64,000 nt of DNA from Pedobacter arcticus A12 (GCF_000302595.1 NZ_JH947126.1:156454-220453); one strand, 5' to 3'; shown: positions 36,356-46,196, counted from the first letter of the stretch. The notes: a model not told the origin generated them from the sequence alone. Translations and numbers: made by a program.

Positions 36356-37693
36356 TTAACTGTTCAGCTTTTTTACAACTAGGTTATAGTTTTCTATTTT
36401 AGATACAACAATATCTGTTCCATTTTCTATATAGCCATCGTTAGACACCGCTTGATACCATTCCCCATCAATTTCAATTTTACCCGATGGCCTTAAATCT
36501 GTTTTTGCAAAACCATTTTTTCCTAAAAGCTCAAAATTAGGTTTGGTAACTTGGTAACCTTGGTCAGACTGCTGTTCGTCCTGCAACACAAGCCTTTGAA
36601 AAGCTTTGGAGCGTAAAATATTACCACCAAAAACCACCGACAAAAATATCGACCCTATAATAGAACCTAATACAATTAAAAAAGACTGCACAATACGCTC
36701 GCTCCCACTTACACTTAAATCAAAAAAATCATTCATTACCAAACTCATAGCCAAACCTACCACCATACAAATAATGCCTGCTATACCAAACACTCCAAAT
36801 CCAGGAATAAGGAATATCTCTAAAACCAAAAGAACAATACCCGCAAGAAAAAGTAGAATCTCCCAATTGTCGGCCAAACCTTCTAAATATAAAGGTGCAA
36901 AAAACAGCAGCCCTGCTACAACGGCCACTAATAAGGCAAACCCAATTCCAGGCGTTTGCAACTCAAAATAGATACCGCCAATCATCAAAAGAATAAGAAC
37001 GCTACTTACCGCTGGGTTGGTCAGCATGCCTATAATATTATCCGTTAAGGTTGGTACATGCACTTCCTTAGTATAATTGGAAATATTTTCCTGTTGCAAA
37101 ACATCTTCAATGGACGACGCTTCACCATCACAATAACCAGTTTTAAGCGCTTCTGCGGTGGTTAAAGTAAGTACTTTTCCTTTTTGGTTAATCCCTTCTA
37201 CAGCTACGTCTGGATCCACAAAAGCTTCCGCAATTTTCGGATCTCTACCTTTGCTTTCTGCTGTGGTACGCATTAAACCTCGCATGTACGACTGATATTT
37301 TTCTGGCAAAACCTCGCCTTGCCCATTTACTACGCTTGCTGCACCAATAGTTGCACCTTTGCTCATGTAAATTTTATCGCAGGCAATAGAAATCAATGCT
37401 CCGGCAGATGCCGCATTATTATCGATGTAAACAATTGTTTTTAATTTGCTGTTCAAGATTTTTGTACGGATAGAATCGGCATAATCCAACATCCCGCCAT
37501 AGGTGTTCATATCTATAATTAAAACGGTTGCACCGCTTGCTTTTGCTTCCGCGAAAGCTTTTTGTGTTGAACGCCATGCTGCGGGGTTAATCTCGTCTTT
37601 TAAAGAAAGTTGATAAACTTTTGTTTGTGCAAGGGTCAATAAACTGAAGCTACTCAGTAAAAAAAACAAGCTCAAACACTTAATGAATTTCAT
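36356..37693 (-). CDS. NfeD-family membrane serine protease (ClpP/SppA-like)
   Basis: A 445-aa protein with signal peptide, an N-terminal ClpP-class protease domain with candidate nucleophile Ser96 in NNAASAGAL, followed by four hydrophobic helices (about 225-340) and a C-terminal OB-fold NfeD domain (about 375-445). This is the long NfeD type, in which the protease, membrane and OB parts are all present. Such proteins are linked to membrane quality control together with flotillin/stomatin proteins; no stomatin gene is adjacent here. Confidence 0.88.
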   Translation of the reverse strand: MKFIKCLSLFFLLSSFSLLTLAQTKVYQLSLKDEINPAAWRSTQKAFAEAKASGATVLIIDMNTYGGMLDYADSIRTKILNSKLKTIVYIDNNAASAGALISIACDKIYMSKGATIGAASVVNGQGEVLPEKYQSYMRGLMRTTAESKGRDPKIAEAFVDPDVAVEGINQKGKVLTLTTAEALKTGYCDGEASSIEDVLQQENISNYTKEVHVPTLTDNIIGMLTNPAVSSVLILLMIGGIYFELQTPGIGFALLVAVVAGLLFFAPLYLEGLADNWEILLFLAGIVLLVLEIFLIPGFGVFGIAGIICMVVGLAMSLVMNDFFDLSVSGSERIVQSFLIVLGSIIGSIFLSVVFGGNILRSKAFQRLVLQDEQQSDQGYQVTKPNFELLGKNGFAKTDLRPSGKIEIDGEWYQAVSNDGYIENGTDIVVSKIENYNLVVKKLNS

Positions 37694-37713
37694 AATTGTT
37701 AGTTTTGATAGAA

Positions 37714-38463
37714 ATGGTTACAAATAAAGATACGCTAAAGCCCGCATACTCCGCCAAATGCGAAGGGATAATTTGGAAAATTATTTTAGACGAAAATAAA
37801 AAAATAATAGTTTGGGAGTGTAGAACCAAGGATAAAAAGGTTTCTTTTTACGCTTATGATTTTAAAAATCAGGTCACTTTACTCCACAATTTTAAATTTG
37901 ATGACGATTGGGAGTTGAGTATCAATACAGTTAAAGATGGGATTCTTTATTTTAACGGTCACGAATCTGATTTTTCACCGGTACAAAAAGGGTTGCTCGC
38001 TTTCGATTTACAAACCAAAAAAATCATTTGGCAAAATTTCAGCATCAGCGCACAGCTTTTTTGCAATGATGGAATCATCATTTTTGACACAAAAATATTA
38101 CCTCGTAAATACCGTTTGATAGCCTATGAAACTGGGCAACAACTCAGCGAGTTAAATGTTGGCGATTTAGCTAATTATAGAGGTTTAAACAATACAATCA
38201 TTTTACCTAGCATGACTGAAGCTAAAGATATCATCGATACTACTTACCTGCTAACGTTCAACAATTTAAACATCTGCTCCTATTACCAAAAAAAAGGCGA
38301 AGCAATTGATCAATACATCAGGGTCGAAAAAAACGGTGAGATTTTAATGACAGAAATTTTAAACGAGCAGATACAAAAGATAAGTTTTGATACGTTCTTT
38401 GTGTGGCACAATCATTTGTTTTATATCAAAAACAAGACTGAAATTGTGAGTTATTTCGTATAA
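37714..38463 (+). CDS. DUF4905-like protein
   Basis: A 249-aa protein from ATG 37714, starting MVTNKDTLKPAYSAKCEGIIW. No signal peptide or membrane helix. Repeated short beta strands of the form IIWKIILDE, KIIVWECR and LLAFDLQTKKIIW suggest a beta-propeller-like fold. I recognise it, with moderate confidence, as the Bacteroidota-specific DUF4905 family. It is divergent from nfeD, with an extremely short intergenic region, and just upstream of the LysM gene. Function unknown. Confidence 0.7.
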   Translation: MVTNKDTLKPAYSAKCEGIIWKIILDENKKIIVWECRTKDKKVSFYAYDFKNQVTLLHNFKFDDDWELSINTVKDGILYFNGHESDFSPVQKGLLAFDLQTKKIIWQNFSISAQLFCNDGIIIFDTKILPRKYRLIAYETGQQLSELNVGDLANYRGLNNTIILPSMTEAKDIIDTTYLLTFNNLNICSYYQKKGEAIDQYIRVEKNGEILMTEILNEQIQKISFDTFFVWHNHLFYIKNKTEIVSYFV

Positions 38464-38479
38464 TTGCAAAATTTTTAAA

Positions 38480-39451
38480 ATGAATAATTATCATTTCATG
38501 AATTACAAAAGCCTTCTTTTTTTATTGTTTATCATTACCTCAACAAATGTTTTTGCAGGCGGTTTAATAGATTCCATAGGGGTTGAAAATGTAGGTGGAA
38601 AAAAAGTTATTCTACATAAGATTGAACCTAAAGAAACCTATTACGCTTTAGGTAGAAAGTATAATATTAGTCCTAGTTTAATTATGGACTATAACGGAAA
38701 TGTAACCTTGCATCCTGGCGAAGTTGTTAAAATACCAACCTCTCAAAGCTTTAACGCTAACAAATCCACCGCCACAAAACCCGAAGCAAGCAAAAAAAAC
38801 GTTAGTAAGCCCGTTGTTTTCTCCTCTCCTCCAAAAGAAGAGTCTCCTAAAAAGAAAGAAAAAATCCATAAGGTTGGGCCAGGCGAAACACTTTACGCAA
38901 TTGCCAGTCAATACAACATGCGGGTTGATGATTTAAAACTCTTAAATCAGTTAAAAAGCAACAACCTAAGTGTTGGCCAAAGCTTAAAAGTGATCAGCAG
39001 TGAGGAAGTAAGTTTAAACCCAACGGTTGAGAAAAATGCGGCAGGAAAACCGGTAGTTTTAGAAAAGAAGCCAGAAACAAAGATTACCAATCCAAATAGG
39101 ATTAAATATTTGGATTCAACAGATTCGCAAAACAGTATTGATATACCAAAAAACAGATATGGTATAACAGAAATGAATGATAAAGGCTTAGCGGTTTGGA
39201 TTAGCGACAACAACATGGATGCTACAAAAAGCTATGCTTTACACCGTGTTGCACCCGTTGGAACAATCATCAAAATAACAAATCCAATGTCTAACAAAAG
39301 TGTGTTTGCAAAGGTAGTTGGCAGGTTCACCGAAAACGAAACCACAAAGGATGTGATTATTGTAGTTACAAAATCATGTGCTGATGCTATTGGTGCTTTA
39401 GATAAAAGATTTTTAGTAAACATCACTTTTGGCTTGCCTAATGAGCAATAA
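38480..39451 (+). CDS. Secreted protein with two LysM domains and an RlpA-like barrel
   Basis: A 323-aa protein with signal peptide (ending NVFAGG). Two LysM peptidoglycan-binding repeats lie at about 45-88 (ETYYALGRKYNISPSLIMDYN) in first position and about 128-172 (GETLYAIASQYNMRVDDLK) in second, separated by a Lys/Pro/Ser-rich linker. The C-terminal region from about 220 (GLAVWISDNN to VNITFGLP) resembles the double-psi barrel of RlpA-type septal ring lytic transglycosylases. A role in cell-wall remodelling is likely. A second ATG at 38498 would give a more standard signal peptide. Confidence 0.82.
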   Translation: MNNYHFMNYKSLLFLLFIITSTNVFAGGLIDSIGVENVGGKKVILHKIEPKETYYALGRKYNISPSLIMDYNGNVTLHPGEVVKIPTSQSFNANKSTATKPEASKKNVSKPVVFSSPPKEESPKKKEKIHKVGPGETLYAIASQYNMRVDDLKLLNQLKSNNLSVGQSLKVISSEEVSLNPTVEKNAAGKPVVLEKKPETKITNPNRIKYLDSTDSQNSIDIPKNRYGITEMNDKGLAVWISDNNMDATKSYALHRVAPVGTIIKITNPMSNKSVFAKVVGRFTENETTKDVIIVVTKSCADAIGALDKRFLVNITFGLPNEQ

Positions 39452-40079
39452 AAAACCTTATGTATTAGGTGTTGCGGGTGGAAGCGGGTCTGGAAAAACA
39501 TTTTTTCTGAAGGCTTTCTTAAACCACTTTGCTGCTGACGAAATTTGTCTGGTATCTCAGGACGATTATTACATACAGCAGGGCGAAATGACTCCCGAGC
39601 AAAACAAGCTTCACAATTTTGATCTGCCAAGCTGTATTGAAGTTGAACAGTTTGAAAACGATGTTTTCGATTTATTGAACTACAAAACGGTTTATAAAAA
39701 AGAGTACACGTTTAATAATCCACACCTTAAGCCAAAGATTTTAGAGATCAAACCTGCTCCAATTTTAATACTGGAGGGTTTATTCATTTATCACTATCAA
39801 AAAATAGATTCTATTTTTGATTACCGCATATTTATGGATGCAGCCGTAGAAATAGCATTAGAGCGCAGGTTAAAACGCGATTTGGTTGAACGTAACTATT
39901 CGCAAGATGACGTGATGTACAAATGGGAAAACCATGTAATGCCATCTTACAATGAGTTTTTGCTACCTTATCGTGATAAATGTGATAGCGTAATTGATAA
40001 CTCAACAAATCAGCTGGAAAACATGCTACTAATTACAGAAAAAATATCATCTGATTTAAAGGAAAAACTCGCATTATAA
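39441..40079 (+). CDS. udk: Uridine/cytidine kinase
   Basis: A 212-aa P-loop kinase: Walker A GGSGSGKT (13-20), then SQDDYY typical of uridine kinases, with a lid region around ERRLKRDLVERNYS. It phosphorylates uridine or cytidine in pyrimidine salvage. I chose the ATG at 39441, which overlaps the LysM gene by 11 nt; a frame-internal TTG at 39429 is less likely. Some family members in Bacteroidota are longer; this is the short standard size. Confidence 0.88.
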   Translation: MSNKKPYVLGVAGGSGSGKTFFLKAFLNHFAADEICLVSQDDYYIQQGEMTPEQNKLHNFDLPSCIEVEQFENDVFDLLNYKTVYKKEYTFNNPHLKPKILEIKPAPILILEGLFIYHYQKIDSIFDYRIFMDAAVEIALERRLKRDLVERNYSQDDVMYKWENHVMPSYNEFLLPYRDKCDSVIDNSTNQLENMLLITEKISSDLKEKLAL

Positions 40080-40208
40080 TAAGCTTAGTACAAGCTACAT
40101 GATTGAGTAATTGCTTTTTGCCTTAAGATGTATTATATTTATCCGAGCATTTTAATAAATATATTCCTCAAAAATATACAGACCTATAAAAAAAGACAAA
40201 GGTTTACT

Positions 40209-40216
40209 TAGATTTG
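40209..40216 (+). promoter_or_regulatory. Candidate -7 promoter element (TAGATTTG)
   Basis: Exact TAnnTTTG match 55 nt before the DUF4290 start. It would give a 5' leader of about 45-50 nt. Confidence 0.45.
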
Positions 40217-40270
40217 CACAAATTTTGTCTTAAAGACGAAGAAGCTTCACAGAAGCGCTAAATTTCAAAA

Positions 40271-41014
40271 ATGGTTAATACAACAGAACAAACTTTTGAT
40301 TATAATACCTCAAGAGAAAAACTCATTTTAGCAGAATACGGCCGAAATGTACAAAACATGGTAGAGTATATTGTGGCCCTACCAACCAAAGAAGAACGTA
40401 ACAGATACGCCCAAGTGGTGATAGATATGATGGGTTTTTTAAATCCACATTTAAGAGATGTTCCCGATTTTAAACATAAATTATGGGATCATTTACAGAT
40501 TATCTCCAAATTTAAGATTGATGTTGATTCGCCATATCCATCTCCCACGGCTGAGGCAATCAATTTTAAGCCAGAAGCTTTAGGTTATCCGCAAAAGCGT
40601 ATCAAGTTTAAGCATTACGGCCATACCGTAGAAATGATGATTAAAAAAGCATTAGCAATTACTGAGCTTGATAAAAGAGCGCACATGACTAATTCTATTG
40701 CTAACTTTATGAAAATGGCTTACGTTGTTTGGAATAAAGACCACGTTGCTGATGAGCAGATTTTGAGTGATTTAACAACTTTATCAAATGGTGAGCTGGA
40801 TGTAACTAATGTTGTGCTTAATAAAGTGGAGGTTAAACCACCAAACACCAACAACAACACCGGTGGTCGTCAGCAAAAAACAGGCGGACGCAGTAACGGC
40901 GGAAGTGGAAGCGGTGGCAGACAGCAGAACAATAACAACAATAAAGGTCGCCAGCAAAGGAGCTACAGCAGCAATAATAACAACAGCGGTGGCGGTGGCA
41001 GAAGACCAAATTAA
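40271..41014 (+). CDS. DUF4290 protein with Asn/Gly/Arg-rich tail
   Basis: A 247-aa soluble protein. Residues 1-180 form a DUF4290 domain, with LAEYGRNVQNMVEYIVALPT and MGFLNPHLRDVPDFKHKLWDH as landmarks (cited in part). From about 193 to the end is a low-complexity tail of NNNN, GGR and QQ units, which resembles RNA-binding RGG-type or phase-separating sequences. The gene lies directly before murA, 44 nt apart, and the pairing suggests shared transcription. Function unknown. Confidence 0.8.
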   Translation: MVNTTEQTFDYNTSREKLILAEYGRNVQNMVEYIVALPTKEERNRYAQVVIDMMGFLNPHLRDVPDFKHKLWDHLQIISKFKIDVDSPYPSPTAEAINFKPEALGYPQKRIKFKHYGHTVEMMIKKALAITELDKRAHMTNSIANFMKMAYVVWNKDHVADEQILSDLTTLSNGELDVTNVVLNKVEVKPPNTNNNTGGRQQKTGGRSNGGSGSGGRQQNNNNNKGRQQRSYSSNNNNSGGGGRRPN

Positions 41015-41058
41015 TATCCAATTATTTAACATCATCATCCTAAAACACAGCATATTTT

Positions 41059-42363
41059 ATGAATGCATTTGAGATTCGTGGAGGTAAGCCATTAAAAGGC
41101 GAAATTACCCCTCAAGGAGCTAAAAATGAGGCATTACAGATTATTTCGGCAGTTCTGCTTACACCAGAAAAAATAACCGTAAGCAATATTCCCGATATTA
41201 AAGATGTTAACAAACTCATTGAATTAATTCAAGATTTGGGTGTTAATGTCAAAAGAATTTCAAAAGACACTTACGAATTTCAAGCGGCAAATATAAATCT
41301 TGATTTTTTCCAGTCACAAACCTTTAAATCTAAAGGTGGCAGTTTGCGTGGTTCCATTATGATTGTTGGACCATTGTTGGCCAGGTTTGGAAAAGCAGCA
41401 ATCCCAAAACCAGGTGGTGATAAAATTGGAAGAAGACGTTTAGACACTCACTTTTTAGGATTCGAAAAACTAGGTGCTAAATTTATTTACAACGCCGAAA
41501 CCGGATTTTTCAATATTGATGCTAGCCAATTAAAAGGTACTTTCATTTTATTAGATGAAGCATCTGTTACCGGTACTGCAAACATTGTGATGGCAGCAGT
41601 TTTGGCTAAAGGTACAACCACCATTTATAACGCAGCTTGTGAGCCCTATTTGCAACAGCTTTGCAAAATGCTTAACCGCATGGGCGCAAAAATATCTGGT
41701 ATCGGTTCTAACCTGTTAACTATTGAAGGTGTTAAAGAATTAGGTGGTACAGAACACCGTTTACTGCCCGATATGATTGAAATTGGTTCTTTCATTGGTT
41801 TAGCAGCCATGACGGAATCTGAAATCACGATTAAAGACGTTTGTTACCAGGAATTAGGAATTATTCCAGATGTTTTTAGACGTATAGGAATTCAATTTGA
41901 GCTACGTGGAGACGATATTTATATACCCGCGCAAAAGCATTATGAAATAGACACCTTTATTGATGGTTCTATTTTAACCGTAGCAGATGCGCCTTGGCCA
42001 GGCTTTACACCAGATTTACTTTCCATACTTTTAGTGGTAGCAACACAAGCGAAGGGTTCTGTACTTATCCACCAAAAAATGTTCGAAAGCCGTCTGTTTT
42101 TTGTAGACAAGCTGATTGATATGGGTGCACAGATTATTCTTTGCGATCCACACAGAGCAACCGTTATTGGTTTAGATAAGAAATATCAGTTAAAAGGAAT
42201 TGAAATGACCTCGCCAGATATTAGAGCCGGTGTATCCTTACTAATTGCCGCATTATCTGCTTCTGGCCGAAGCATCATTCACAACATAGAACAGATTGAA
42301 AGAGGTTATCAGGATATTGATACCAGATTAAAAGCTTTAGGCGCAGACATCAGAAGAATTTAA
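41059..42363 (+). CDS. murA: UDP-N-acetylglucosamine 1-carboxyvinyltransferase MurA (Cys to Asp active site)
   Basis: A 434-aa EPSP-synthase-fold enzyme that catalyses the first committed step of peptidoglycan synthesis, transfer of enolpyruvate from PEP to UDP-GlcNAc. Substrate-binding motifs KNEALQII and LLARFGKAAIPKPGGDKIG are intact, except that the usual GGC loop cysteine (Cys115 in E. coli) is Asp at residue 121. The same replacement occurs naturally in mycobacterial and chlamydial MurA and gives insensitivity to fosfomycin. All other signatures look functional. A terminator follows directly. Confidence 0.93.
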   Translation: MNAFEIRGGKPLKGEITPQGAKNEALQIISAVLLTPEKITVSNIPDIKDVNKLIELIQDLGVNVKRISKDTYEFQAANINLDFFQSQTFKSKGGSLRGSIMIVGPLLARFGKAAIPKPGGDKIGRRRLDTHFLGFEKLGAKFIYNAETGFFNIDASQLKGTFILLDEASVTGTANIVMAAVLAKGTTTIYNAACEPYLQQLCKMLNRMGAKISGIGSNLLTIEGVKELGGTEHRLLPDMIEIGSFIGLAAMTESEITIKDVCYQELGIIPDVFRRIGIQFELRGDDIYIPAQKHYEIDTFIDGSILTVADAPWPGFTPDLLSILLVVATQAKGSVLIHQKMFESRLFFVDKLIDMGAQIILCDPHRATVIGLDKKYQLKGIEMTSPDIRAGVSLLIAALSASGRSIIHNIEQIERGYQDIDTRLKALGADIRRI

Positions 42364-42368
42364 TTTAA

Positions 42369-42394
42369 AAGCTCTCCAAAACGGAGAGTTTTTT
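42369..42394 (+). terminator. Terminator of murA
   Basis: CTCTCC (42372-42377) and GGAGAG (42383-42388) with A/T extension form a stem with loop AAAAC, followed by six T. It begins a few bases after the murA stop. Confidence 0.82.
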
Positions 42395-42503
42395 GTTTGT
42401 AACAGATTTATTCCGCAAACAAGAAAACGATTCACCGAATTAAACGTTAAAACCACAAGACGTGTTCTGTCGTAAATCATTACGCACATAATTTAAAAAC
42501 AGC

Positions 42504-43298
42504 ATGAAAATATTTCAAAATATATCCATCGTTTTATTGATTTTCTTGGGAGCAGTGGCTTGCGCAAACGGAACAAAAAAAAACAATAGTTTTCAAGAAT
42601 CTGTGCAAACACAAAAATCTGATGATGACGTCTCGACTGCGGTAAACCATACTGCATTTGATAAACTGTTGCAGGCAAACGTTTCTAACAAAGGAAGTGT
42701 TGACTATAAAGCATTTGTAAAAGATAAGACCGCTTTAGAAAATTACATTGTAAGTTTAACAAAAGTAGATGCCCGTAAACTTTCTAAAAACGAAGCTATT
42801 GCCTTTTGGATTAATGCATACAACGCCTTAACAATAGACCAAATTGTAAGAAATTATCCGGTGGCTTCCATTACTAAAATTGCTGGCGGAAAAGTTTGGG
42901 ACCAGCCCCTACCCTTTAAGTTTCAAGGAAAAACACTTACTTTAAATGATATCGAAAAAAAAATATTGTTAAGTGGCGATTTATTTGACGGAAGAATCCA
43001 TTTTGCGGTAAACTGTGCTGCACTATCATGCCCAACCTTATCCAACAAAGCTTTTACCGGTGCAAATGTTCAAGAAATGTTAACTAAAAACACAAAAGCA
43101 ACTTTAGCTAATCCAGATTTTAATAGAATCACGGAGAAAAATGCCTCCATCTCAAAACTTTTTGATTGGTATAAAGCAGATTTTGTAAAGGCAGAAGGAA
43201 GTGTTGTAAAGTTTATCAACAGATATTCTACAACTAAAATTAGCAATCAAACTAAAATCACCTATCTTGATTATAATTGGAGTTTAAATGGAAAATAA
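42504..43298 (+). CDS. DUF547 lipoprotein-like protein
   Basis: A 264-aa secreted protein: lipoprotein-type signal peptide ending in AVACANG, then a DUF547 domain with FWINAYNALTIDQIV (about residues 95-109) and HFAVNCAALSCPTLS (about 170-184). The conserved Cys, His and Asn residues of these motifs resemble a papain/transglutaminase-like active site, but function is unproven. It precedes the FAD oxidoreductase by 24 nt. Confidence 0.82.
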   Translation: MKIFQNISIVLLIFLGAVACANGTKKNNSFQESVQTQKSDDDVSTAVNHTAFDKLLQANVSNKGSVDYKAFVKDKTALENYIVSLTKVDARKLSKNEAIAFWINAYNALTIDQIVRNYPVASITKIAGGKVWDQPLPFKFQGKTLTLNDIEKKILLSGDLFDGRIHFAVNCAALSCPTLSNKAFTGANVQEMLTKNTKATLANPDFNRITEKNASISKLFDWYKADFVKAEGSVVKFINRYSTTKISNQTKITYLDYNWSLNGK

Positions 43299-43322
43299 AT
43301 TCGATAAATCCTTAACCTCAGT

Positions 43323-44645
43323 ATGAAAGTAGTAATTATTGGAAACGGAATAGCTGGCATTACCACAGCCAGACATATCAGAAAACAAAGTGACCATGAA
43401 ATTTTAGTTATTTCTGCTGAATCAGAACATTTTTTTTCCCGCACTGCGCTAATGTACATTTACATAGGGCATATGAAATACCAACATACCAAGCCTTATG
43501 AAGATTGGTTTTGGGAGAAAAACAGAATCAACCTTCATAAGGCTTACATCAATACTATCGATTTTGATACCAATACATTAAAAACAGCTAACAGAGAAGA
43601 AATTTCTTACGATAAACTGGTAATTGCTACAGGTTCTGTTACTAAAAAAATTGGCTGGCCCGGAGAAAATTTAAAAGGTGTGCAAGGTTTGTACAGCAAA
43701 CAGGATGTAGAGCTGATGGAAACCAATACCCAAAACGTTAAACATGCAGTAATTGTGGGTGGCGGTTTAATTGGAATTGAAATGGCAGAGATGCTACATA
43801 GTCGTGGTATTGAGGTTACTTTTTTAATTAGAGAAAACAATTATTGGAATAGCGTACTGCCAATAGAGGAAGCTATGTTAGTGAGCAGGCACATTGCAGA
43901 ACACGGTATTAATTTAATACCAAACACCGAATTGGAGGAAATAATCGGTGATAACGATGGTCGGGTAAAAGCAGTTAAAACAAAAACCGGAAAAACCATT
44001 GACTGTGAGTTTGTGGCTTTAACTACTGGTGTAACACCTAATATTGATTTTTTAAAAGAATCGGCTTTAGAAACGGATAGAGGAATATTGGTAAATGATT
44101 TTTTAGAAACCAACATTCCAAATGTTTATGCATTGGGAGATTGTGCGCAGTTTAAAAATCCAAAGGAAAACCACCCGCCGGTTGAACAGCTTTGGTACAC
44201 AGGTAAAATGCAGGGAAAAGCTTTGGCTAAAACCATTTGTGGGCAAAAAACAAAATACGAAAGGGGAATTTGGTTTAATTCGGCCAAGTTTTTAGACATT
44301 GAATACCAAACTTATGGTTTGATGTTCAATAAGCCGTTTGCTACAGAAGATACTTTTTACTGGGAGCACCCGAAAGGAAAAATAGGGATGCGGGCAAATT
44401 TTAGTAAAACAGATGGAAGTCTTAGCGGTTTCAATTTTTTTGGGATGCGCTTTAAACAAACTGTTGCAGATACGTGGATTAGAAACGGGAACCATATCAG
44501 TAACTGTATTGCTCAATTAAACGAAGGTTTTTTTGATGCAGAATTTAACAAAAATCACCATAAAAAAATTGTAGAAAGCTTTAATACGGCGCATCCCAAA
44601 CATCAAGCAACAATCGCTAAAAAGAAGAAATTTTTAATTTTTTAA
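43323..44645 (+). CDS. FAD/NAD(P)-dependent pyridine-nucleotide-disulfide-type oxidoreductase
   Basis: A 440-aa flavoenzyme. The FAD dinucleotide motif is GNGIAG (7-12), the second Rossmann motif is VGGGLIGIE (about 145-153), and NVYALGDCAQF supplies the FAD-binding Asp. It lacks the CxxxxC redox pair of disulfide reductases, so it more resembles rubredoxin/ferredoxin or nitrite-type reductases. It sits immediately upstream of an iron-sulfur membrane protein and may deliver electrons to it; that link is inference. Confidence 0.85.
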   Translation: MKVVIIGNGIAGITTARHIRKQSDHEILVISAESEHFFSRTALMYIYIGHMKYQHTKPYEDWFWEKNRINLHKAYINTIDFDTNTLKTANREEISYDKLVIATGSVTKKIGWPGENLKGVQGLYSKQDVELMETNTQNVKHAVIVGGGLIGIEMAEMLHSRGIEVTFLIRENNYWNSVLPIEEAMLVSRHIAEHGINLIPNTELEEIIGDNDGRVKAVKTKTGKTIDCEFVALTTGVTPNIDFLKESALETDRGILVNDFLETNIPNVYALGDCAQFKNPKENHPPVEQLWYTGKMQGKALAKTICGQKTKYERGIWFNSAKFLDIEYQTYGLMFNKPFATEDTFYWEHPKGKIGMRANFSKTDGSLSGFNFFGMRFKQTVADTWIRNGNHISNCIAQLNEGFFDAEFNKNHHKKIVESFNTAHPKHQATIAKKKKFLIF

Positions 44646-44663
44646 TCCGATTAAACAGAAAAT

Positions 44664-46196
44664 ATGAAAATCATTCAAAAAATCGGGTTAGCAATCTTTT
44701 TAATTTGCTTCGCAATTTTTATATCGCTGTTGGGTTTAGGCAAATATCAACTTACGGAAGTAAGCTTTAAAGCTTCTGTAACCGACAGTACGCATCAAGC
44801 TTTATTAGCACCAAACATTCAACAAATGCTCGGTAAAACTTATGATAGCAAAATCGATTTCATCACAGATTACAACAAATCGCTCGATAAAACCAATCAA
44901 AAATTTAAGGACAACCAAGAATGGGATAAAGTAATTTACACTGATTATGCCTTAGCAATTACAAAAAACAGCACCATTGGTTTTGTTAAAGACAATCAAA
45001 TGTTGTTGTTTTATATCTGTTTTGTAATTAGTGCATTAGGCGGTGCTATTTATATGGTTGCTGATCTATTTATCCATCCTGTTGCAGGTATAAAAAACAA
45101 TGATATTTTTAAAAGAAGCATCACCAGCCGTGGAATTATAGCGATATTCTTTAGCGTTTTCTTGGTTGTATTTTACCTGTTTCTATATAAAGCACCAGCT
45201 TACATTAGCAATTGGGTCTTATTGGTGGATCCCTTAAGTTTTTCGCTAACTGGCGGCGAGGCTAGTCATTGGTTTTTGTACGGCTTCCTTTACTCCATCA
45301 TTATGTTAACGATGGGTATTAGAATGTATGTAAAATATCGCCACAATACTTACCAAATGGTACGAACCACTTCGGTTATATTTTTCCAGTTGGCCTTTGC
45401 GTTTATGATTCCCAACATTTTAACCAAACTGCAGTTGCCCGCTATGGATTTTAAAAATATGTGGCCATTGGATTATACCTTCTTTTTTGATTATCGCTTA
45501 GACAGCTTACTATCTGCCGGAATGTTGGGTTATTGGATGTTGGGCTGGGGAATATTTTTATTTGTTGTTGGCGTACCTGTAATGGTTTACTTTTTCGGAA
45601 AAAGATGGTATTGTAGCTGGGTTTGTGGCTGTGGTGGCTTGGCAGAAACCTTTGGAGATCCGTTTCGTCAACTTTCTGATAAAAGTTTGAAAGCCTGGAA
45701 ATACGAACGGGTGATTGTACACAGTGTTTTGGTTTTTGCAGTAATTATGACCGCTGCTGTACTCTACACCTTCTTTACAGGCGCTTCTACCATCTTAGGA
45801 ATTAATACGTATGCAATTAGAGAAATTTATTCTTTTGCTATTGGTTTTGTTTTTGCCGGCGCAATTGGAACGGGTTTTTATCCTTTAATGGGAAATAGGG
45901 TTTGGTGCAGATTTGGTTGTCCGCTCGCAGCTTATTTAGGTTTAGTGCAACGGTTTAAATCACGATTTAGAATTACCACCAATGGCGCACAATGCATATC
46001 TTGCGGAAATTGCTCCACCTATTGCGAAATGGGGATCGACGTTAGGGCTTACGCCCAAAAAGGAGAGAACATCATCAGAGCATCTTGCGTAGGTTGTGGC
46101 GTTTGTGCGGCAGTTTGCCCAAGGGGTGTTTTAAAATTAGAAAATTTAGCAGAAGAAGGTAGGTTTGATATTTATACCAGACCAGAAGAGCAGTAA
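44664..46196 (+). CDS. Polytopic 4Fe-4S membrane protein (NapH/NosR-like)
   Basis: A 510-aa protein with about seven membrane helices and two C-terminal [4Fe-4S] ferredoxin motifs, CISCGNCSTYC and CVGCGVCAAVCP. WYCSWVCGCGGLAETFGDPF before the last helices is the NapH/NosR-type cysteine motif. An N-terminal periplasmic segment of about 80 residues lies between helices 1 and 2. Such proteins pass electrons across or along the membrane. Its stop overlaps the next start (TAATG). Confidence 0.83.
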   Translation: MKIIQKIGLAIFLICFAIFISLLGLGKYQLTEVSFKASVTDSTHQALLAPNIQQMLGKTYDSKIDFITDYNKSLDKTNQKFKDNQEWDKVIYTDYALAITKNSTIGFVKDNQMLLFYICFVISALGGAIYMVADLFIHPVAGIKNNDIFKRSITSRGIIAIFFSVFLVVFYLFLYKAPAYISNWVLLVDPLSFSLTGGEASHWFLYGFLYSIIMLTMGIRMYVKYRHNTYQMVRTTSVIFFQLAFAFMIPNILTKLQLPAMDFKNMWPLDYTFFFDYRLDSLLSAGMLGYWMLGWGIFLFVVGVPVMVYFFGKRWYCSWVCGCGGLAETFGDPFRQLSDKSLKAWKYERVIVHSVLVFAVIMTAAVLYTFFTGASTILGINTYAIREIYSFAIGFVFAGAIGTGFYPLMGNRVWCRFGCPLAAYLGLVQRFKSRFRITTNGAQCISCGNCSTYCEMGIDVRAYAQKGENIIRASCVGCGVCAAVCPRGVLKLENLAEEGRFDIYTRPEEQ

